6,694 nt of DNA from an uncultured Collinsella sp. (GTDB lineage Bacteria; Actinomycetota; Coriobacteriia; Coriobacteriales; Coriobacteriaceae), in the NCBI GenBank assembly GCA_900549455.1, contig UROM01000097.1:1-6694 (forward strand), written 5' to 3'. The first letter of the stretch is position 1. Each line of letters starts with the position of its first letter. The notes below the pieces were generated by a model. That model saw only the letters and a program-made list of their open reading frames with translations, did no database searches and had not been told where the DNA came from. Below are positions 5,854 through 6,694 of this stretch, piece by piece. The position numbers and the translations under genes are program-made.

Positions 5854-6213
5854 TTACAGCAGCGCCTCGGCCCAGGTTGCTTCCTTAAAGCCTGGAATCG
5901 CAAAGTCATCGCCCACCAGCAGCGGACGCTTAACCAGCATGCCGTCGGTCGCCAACAGCTCGTAACATTCCTGATCCGTCATCCCTGCATCCAGACGCGC
6001 CTTCAGGCCAAGCTCTCGATACTTCATGCCCGACGAATTAAAGAAGCGACGCACCGGCAGCCCCGAACGCGCAATCCAGGTCGCAAGCTCCTCAGCCGAA
6101 GGATTGTCTGTAACAATATCGCGATCGATGTACTCAACCCCATGCTCGTCCAACCAGGCCTTAGCCTTTTTACACGTCGAGCATTTGGGATATTCAACAA
6201 ACAGTACGGTCAT
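5854..6213 (-). CDS. ArsC/Spx-family thioredoxin-fold protein (arsenate reductase-like)
   Basis: This small cytoplasmic protein of 119 residues has full family length. Features are the beta strand TVLFVEYPKC, the CSTC motif with Cys11 and Cys14, KKAKAWLDEHG in the first helix, and YIDRDIVTDNPSAEEL. Further on are RRFFNSSGMKYRELGL (55-70) and LVKRPLLVG (93-101) with the conserved Arg96-Pro97. This pattern matches the YusI/YffB/Spx-like branch commonly labelled arsenate reductase family. There are no ars genes (arsB, arsR, acr3) in view, and the CxxC arrangement also fits a redox role, so true arsenate reduction is not established. It is not clearly Spx, whose RNA polymerase contacts I cannot check here. 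The ATG is preceded by GAAGGGA (6220-6226) at 6 bases. A possible own promoter lies upstream, so it need not be co-transcribed with the VanZ-like gene. Confidence 0.88.
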   Translation of the reverse strand: MTVLFVEYPKCSTCKKAKAWLDEHGVEYIDRDIVTDNPSAEELATWIARSGLPVRRFFNSSGMKYRELGLKARLDAGMTDQECYELLATDGMLVKRPLLVGDDFAIPGFKEATWAEALL

Positions 6214-6286
6214 GAGGATTCCCTTCTTAGAAAAGACAAGTGTCTGGCAAACAGCGCATCGATGGCCATCTGCGACCGATGCCGAT

Positions 6287-6292
6287 ATTGTA
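6287..6292 (-). promoter_or_regulatory. Possible -10 element upstream of the ArsC-like gene
   Basis: TACAAT on the - strand matches the -10 consensus at five of six bases, about 74 bases before the ATG. No good -35 hexamer is found 16-18 bases further upstream, so this is tentative. Confidence 0.3.
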
Positions 6293-6335
6293 GCCAGCGC
6301 CGACGTGCAGGCGGTCGTGGTTTTCCATCTTGAGG

Positions 6336-6662
6336 TTAACGTCTCGCATGGGCGCCAATGGGACAGGTCGTGCGCTGAACCAGCACTGACACCAGCAGCA
6401 CCAGCAGCATGGCGACAACGTAACCCGCGGCATCAAAGCCTAAGTCGATAACGTCGAAATGTCTTCCGGGAACAAAAATCTTATGCACCTGGTCCCCGAC
6501 GGAGCATACGGCGCAAAAGGCCAGGACGGGCACACACCGCAATCGGGTGAGCAACATGCGCTTATCCAAGCACACCGCCGCCGACGAGGCAAACAGCCCA
6601 ACAAAGAAGAACTCTACGGTATGGGCGATACGACGGATGTTGATGCCCATCCACATGCGAAC
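6336..6662 (-). CDS. VanZ-family membrane protein, C-terminal part (5'-truncated by contig end)
   Basis: The last 108 residues of a VanZ-like integral membrane protein are present. The N-terminus is lost where the contig runs into adapter. VanZ hallmarks are visible. AHTVEFFFVGLF (about 13-24) matches the family His-x-x-Glu-Phe helix. SVGDQVHKIFVPGRHFDVID (54-73) carries the conserved Asp57, His60, Arg67 and Asp73. A glycine-containing last helix follows (AAGYVVAMLLVLLVSVLV). Two further hydrophobic helices precede the motif. VanZ homologues are linked to low-level teicoplanin or lipoglycopeptide resistance and envelope chemistry in some Gram-positives, but most genomic copies have no assigned role. 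No other van genes are in view. The apparent N-terminal MYKRQ comes from the adapter and is not part of the protein. Confidence 0.85.
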   Translation of the reverse strand, partial: VRMWMGINIRRIAHTVEFFFVGLFASSAAVCLDKRMLLTRLRCVPVLAFCAVCSVGDQVHKIFVPGRHFDVIDLGFDAAGYVVAMLLVLLVSVLVQRTTCPIGAHARR

Positions 6663-6694
6663 CTGTCTCTTATACACATCTGACGCTGCCGACG
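6663..6694 (-). other. Residual Nextera Read 1 adapter, inverted (not genomic)
   Basis: The last 32 bases are the reverse complement of the Nextera Read 1 adapter, with the Tn5 mosaic end at 6663-6681, lacking only the final base. The genomic sequence therefore ends at about 6662, and the two contig ends are inverted copies of one adapter. Confidence 0.97.

Noticed and set aside
5854..6213. Arsenic resistance locus
   Set aside because: Only an ArsC-like protein is present, of the branch that is often not an arsenate reductase. No efflux permease or ArsR regulator accompanies it.
6336..6662. Glycopeptide resistance cluster
   Set aside because: A lone VanZ-like fragment is common in genomes without vancomycin resistance. 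No ligase, VanH or VanX gene is seen.
1..6694. Composite transposon with inverted terminal repeats
   Set aside because: The inverted ends are sequencing adapters containing the Tn5 mosaic end. There is no transposase in the window.

Overview
The window is one short assembled contig with Illumina Nextera adapter sequence left on both ends, so the biological sequence runs only from about 47 to 6662. GC content is fairly high and so are G/C third positions. Short-leader operons carry clear Shine-Dalgarno sites, and the tRNAs encode their own CCA ends. A split ATPase/permease exporter of the kind found in Gram-positive bacteria is present. Together these suggest an actinobacterium, most like a gut coriobacterium such as Collinsella or a relative. 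That placement rests on general resemblance and has not been tested by a search.

Left block, + strand (47-2654): a three-gene exporter operon. A truncated membrane-fusion/adaptor protein (MacA/YknX-like) overlaps by 1 base an ABC ATPase (MacB/LolD/YknY type). The ATPase overlaps by 4 bases a MacB/FtsX-type permease (YknZ-like). The three should form one efflux or stress-response complex moving an unknown substrate. A strong hairpin (2681-2720) closes the operon and is shared with the convergent gene behind it.

Middle block, - strand (2746-4925): a TetR-family regulator with a putative promoter and overlapping inverted repeats just upstream, which fits autorepression. Upstream of it on the same strand is a multi-pass membrane protein of the lysylphosphatidylglycerol synthase/flippase (YbhN-like) family with its own likely promoter. 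Next comes a two-gene tRNA operon, Gln(CTG) then Glu(CTC), with a good sigma-70-type promoter and an intrinsic terminator.

Right block (5371-6662): a small unrecognised + strand gene of 136 codons, then two - strand genes. These are an ArsC/Spx-like thioredoxin-fold protein and the C-terminal part of a VanZ-family membrane protein cut by the contig end. A 10-bp inverted repeat lies between the convergent hypothetical and ArsC-like genes.

I see no CRISPR array, phage module, insertion sequence or obviously new multi-gene system. The observations most worth following are the adapter-contaminated ends, the TetR operator layout, the orphan small protein, and the long basic tail on the flippase-like protein.
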